Shown: in pieces, positions 63,984-64,000 of the stretch | Numbering within the stretch: position 1 is the stretch's first letter | Layout: each line of letters begins with the position of its first letter | Source: Paulinella micropora | Taxonomy: Eukaryota; Cercozoa; Imbricatea; Euglyphida; Paulinellidae | Direction: 5' to 3' | DNA: 64,000 bases | Assembly (NCBI GenBank): GCA_019918135.1 | Contig: WBZZ01002597.1 | Coordinates: forward strand, 1-64,000 | Notes under the pieces: model-generated | The model's input: the letters and a program-made list of their open reading frames with translations, nothing else | Told to the model about the DNA's origin: nothing | The model's database searches: none | Translations under genes and position numbers: made by a program

Positions 63984-64000
63984 CATATATATCATAAGTC

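Larger units (their letters stand above)
50932..64000. mobile_element. Polinton/Maverick element 2 (right end outside the window)
   Basis: Starts AGTATAGGGTGCCACTT like element 1 and repeats its gene order from the polymerase to the ATPase. The left-most gene differs (AP2-like in place of GIY-YIG). Polymerase, capsid, penton, coiled-coil and basic protein frames are open. A few breaks are visible elsewhere. It looks like the younger insertion. Fibre and integrase would be expected beyond 64,000. Confidence 0.9.

Overview
The window is nuclear DNA of a eukaryote, most likely an alga or other protist whose identity I cannot fix. The evidence is GT-AG introns (for example 1032-1163), one-repeat-per-exon LRR genes, SET-domain and ubiquitin-protease genes, long microsatellites, minisatellite arrays, an LTR-retroelement fossil and two Polinton-type elements. 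The host part (1-30,000) is of mixed GC content. The Polinton part (30,005 to the end) is clearly AT-rich.

Layout. 1-3,600: plus-strand host exons (a 17-residue tandem-repeat protein with an acidic second exon, a SET-domain protein, a cysteine-rich exon). 4,580-6,400: minisatellites with periods of about 82, 146 and 151 bp. 8,142-17,067: a minus-strand Ty3/gypsy-like fossil with gag-like, protease and integrase parts plus a large unrecognised coding block after the integrase. 18,191-23,308: plus-strand host genes (a Glu/Lys-rich protein built on a 105-bp repeat, a USP-type deubiquitinase with disturbed frame, a Ser-rich protein, and a spliced exon of unknown role), followed by a second array of the 151-bp satellite. 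24,440-29,630: an array of RI-type leucine-rich-repeat exons, most exactly 84 nt, lying on BOTH strands. Three of these form convergent pairs separated by only 4-7 bp that hold the splice donors, and a GC-rich palindrome recurs between cassettes. This is the most unusual host structure in the window.

30,005-64,000: two related Polinton/Maverick elements lie head to tail. Element 1 (30,005 to about 50,931) carries GIY-YIG, protein-primed DNA polymerase, virion-protein, packaging ATPase, S74-type fibre and integrase parts. It is broken in many parts and interrupted by a tRNA-derived SINE-like insertion. Element 2 (from 50,932, running off the window) looks younger: polymerase, major capsid and penton frames are open. 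In both, the left arm (nuclease or DNA-binding gene, polymerase, small genes) reads plus and the virion block reads minus.

Between the virion-block genes of both Polintons lies a repeated double-hairpin module, GATA-[stem-loop]-CATCG, a 31-33 bp AT-rich spacer, then CGATG-[stem-loop]-TATC. Stem sequences differ between copies while pairing is kept. Single copies sit in the terminal inverted repeats. With the two-faced LRR exon cassettes, this is the main candidate for something not previously described.
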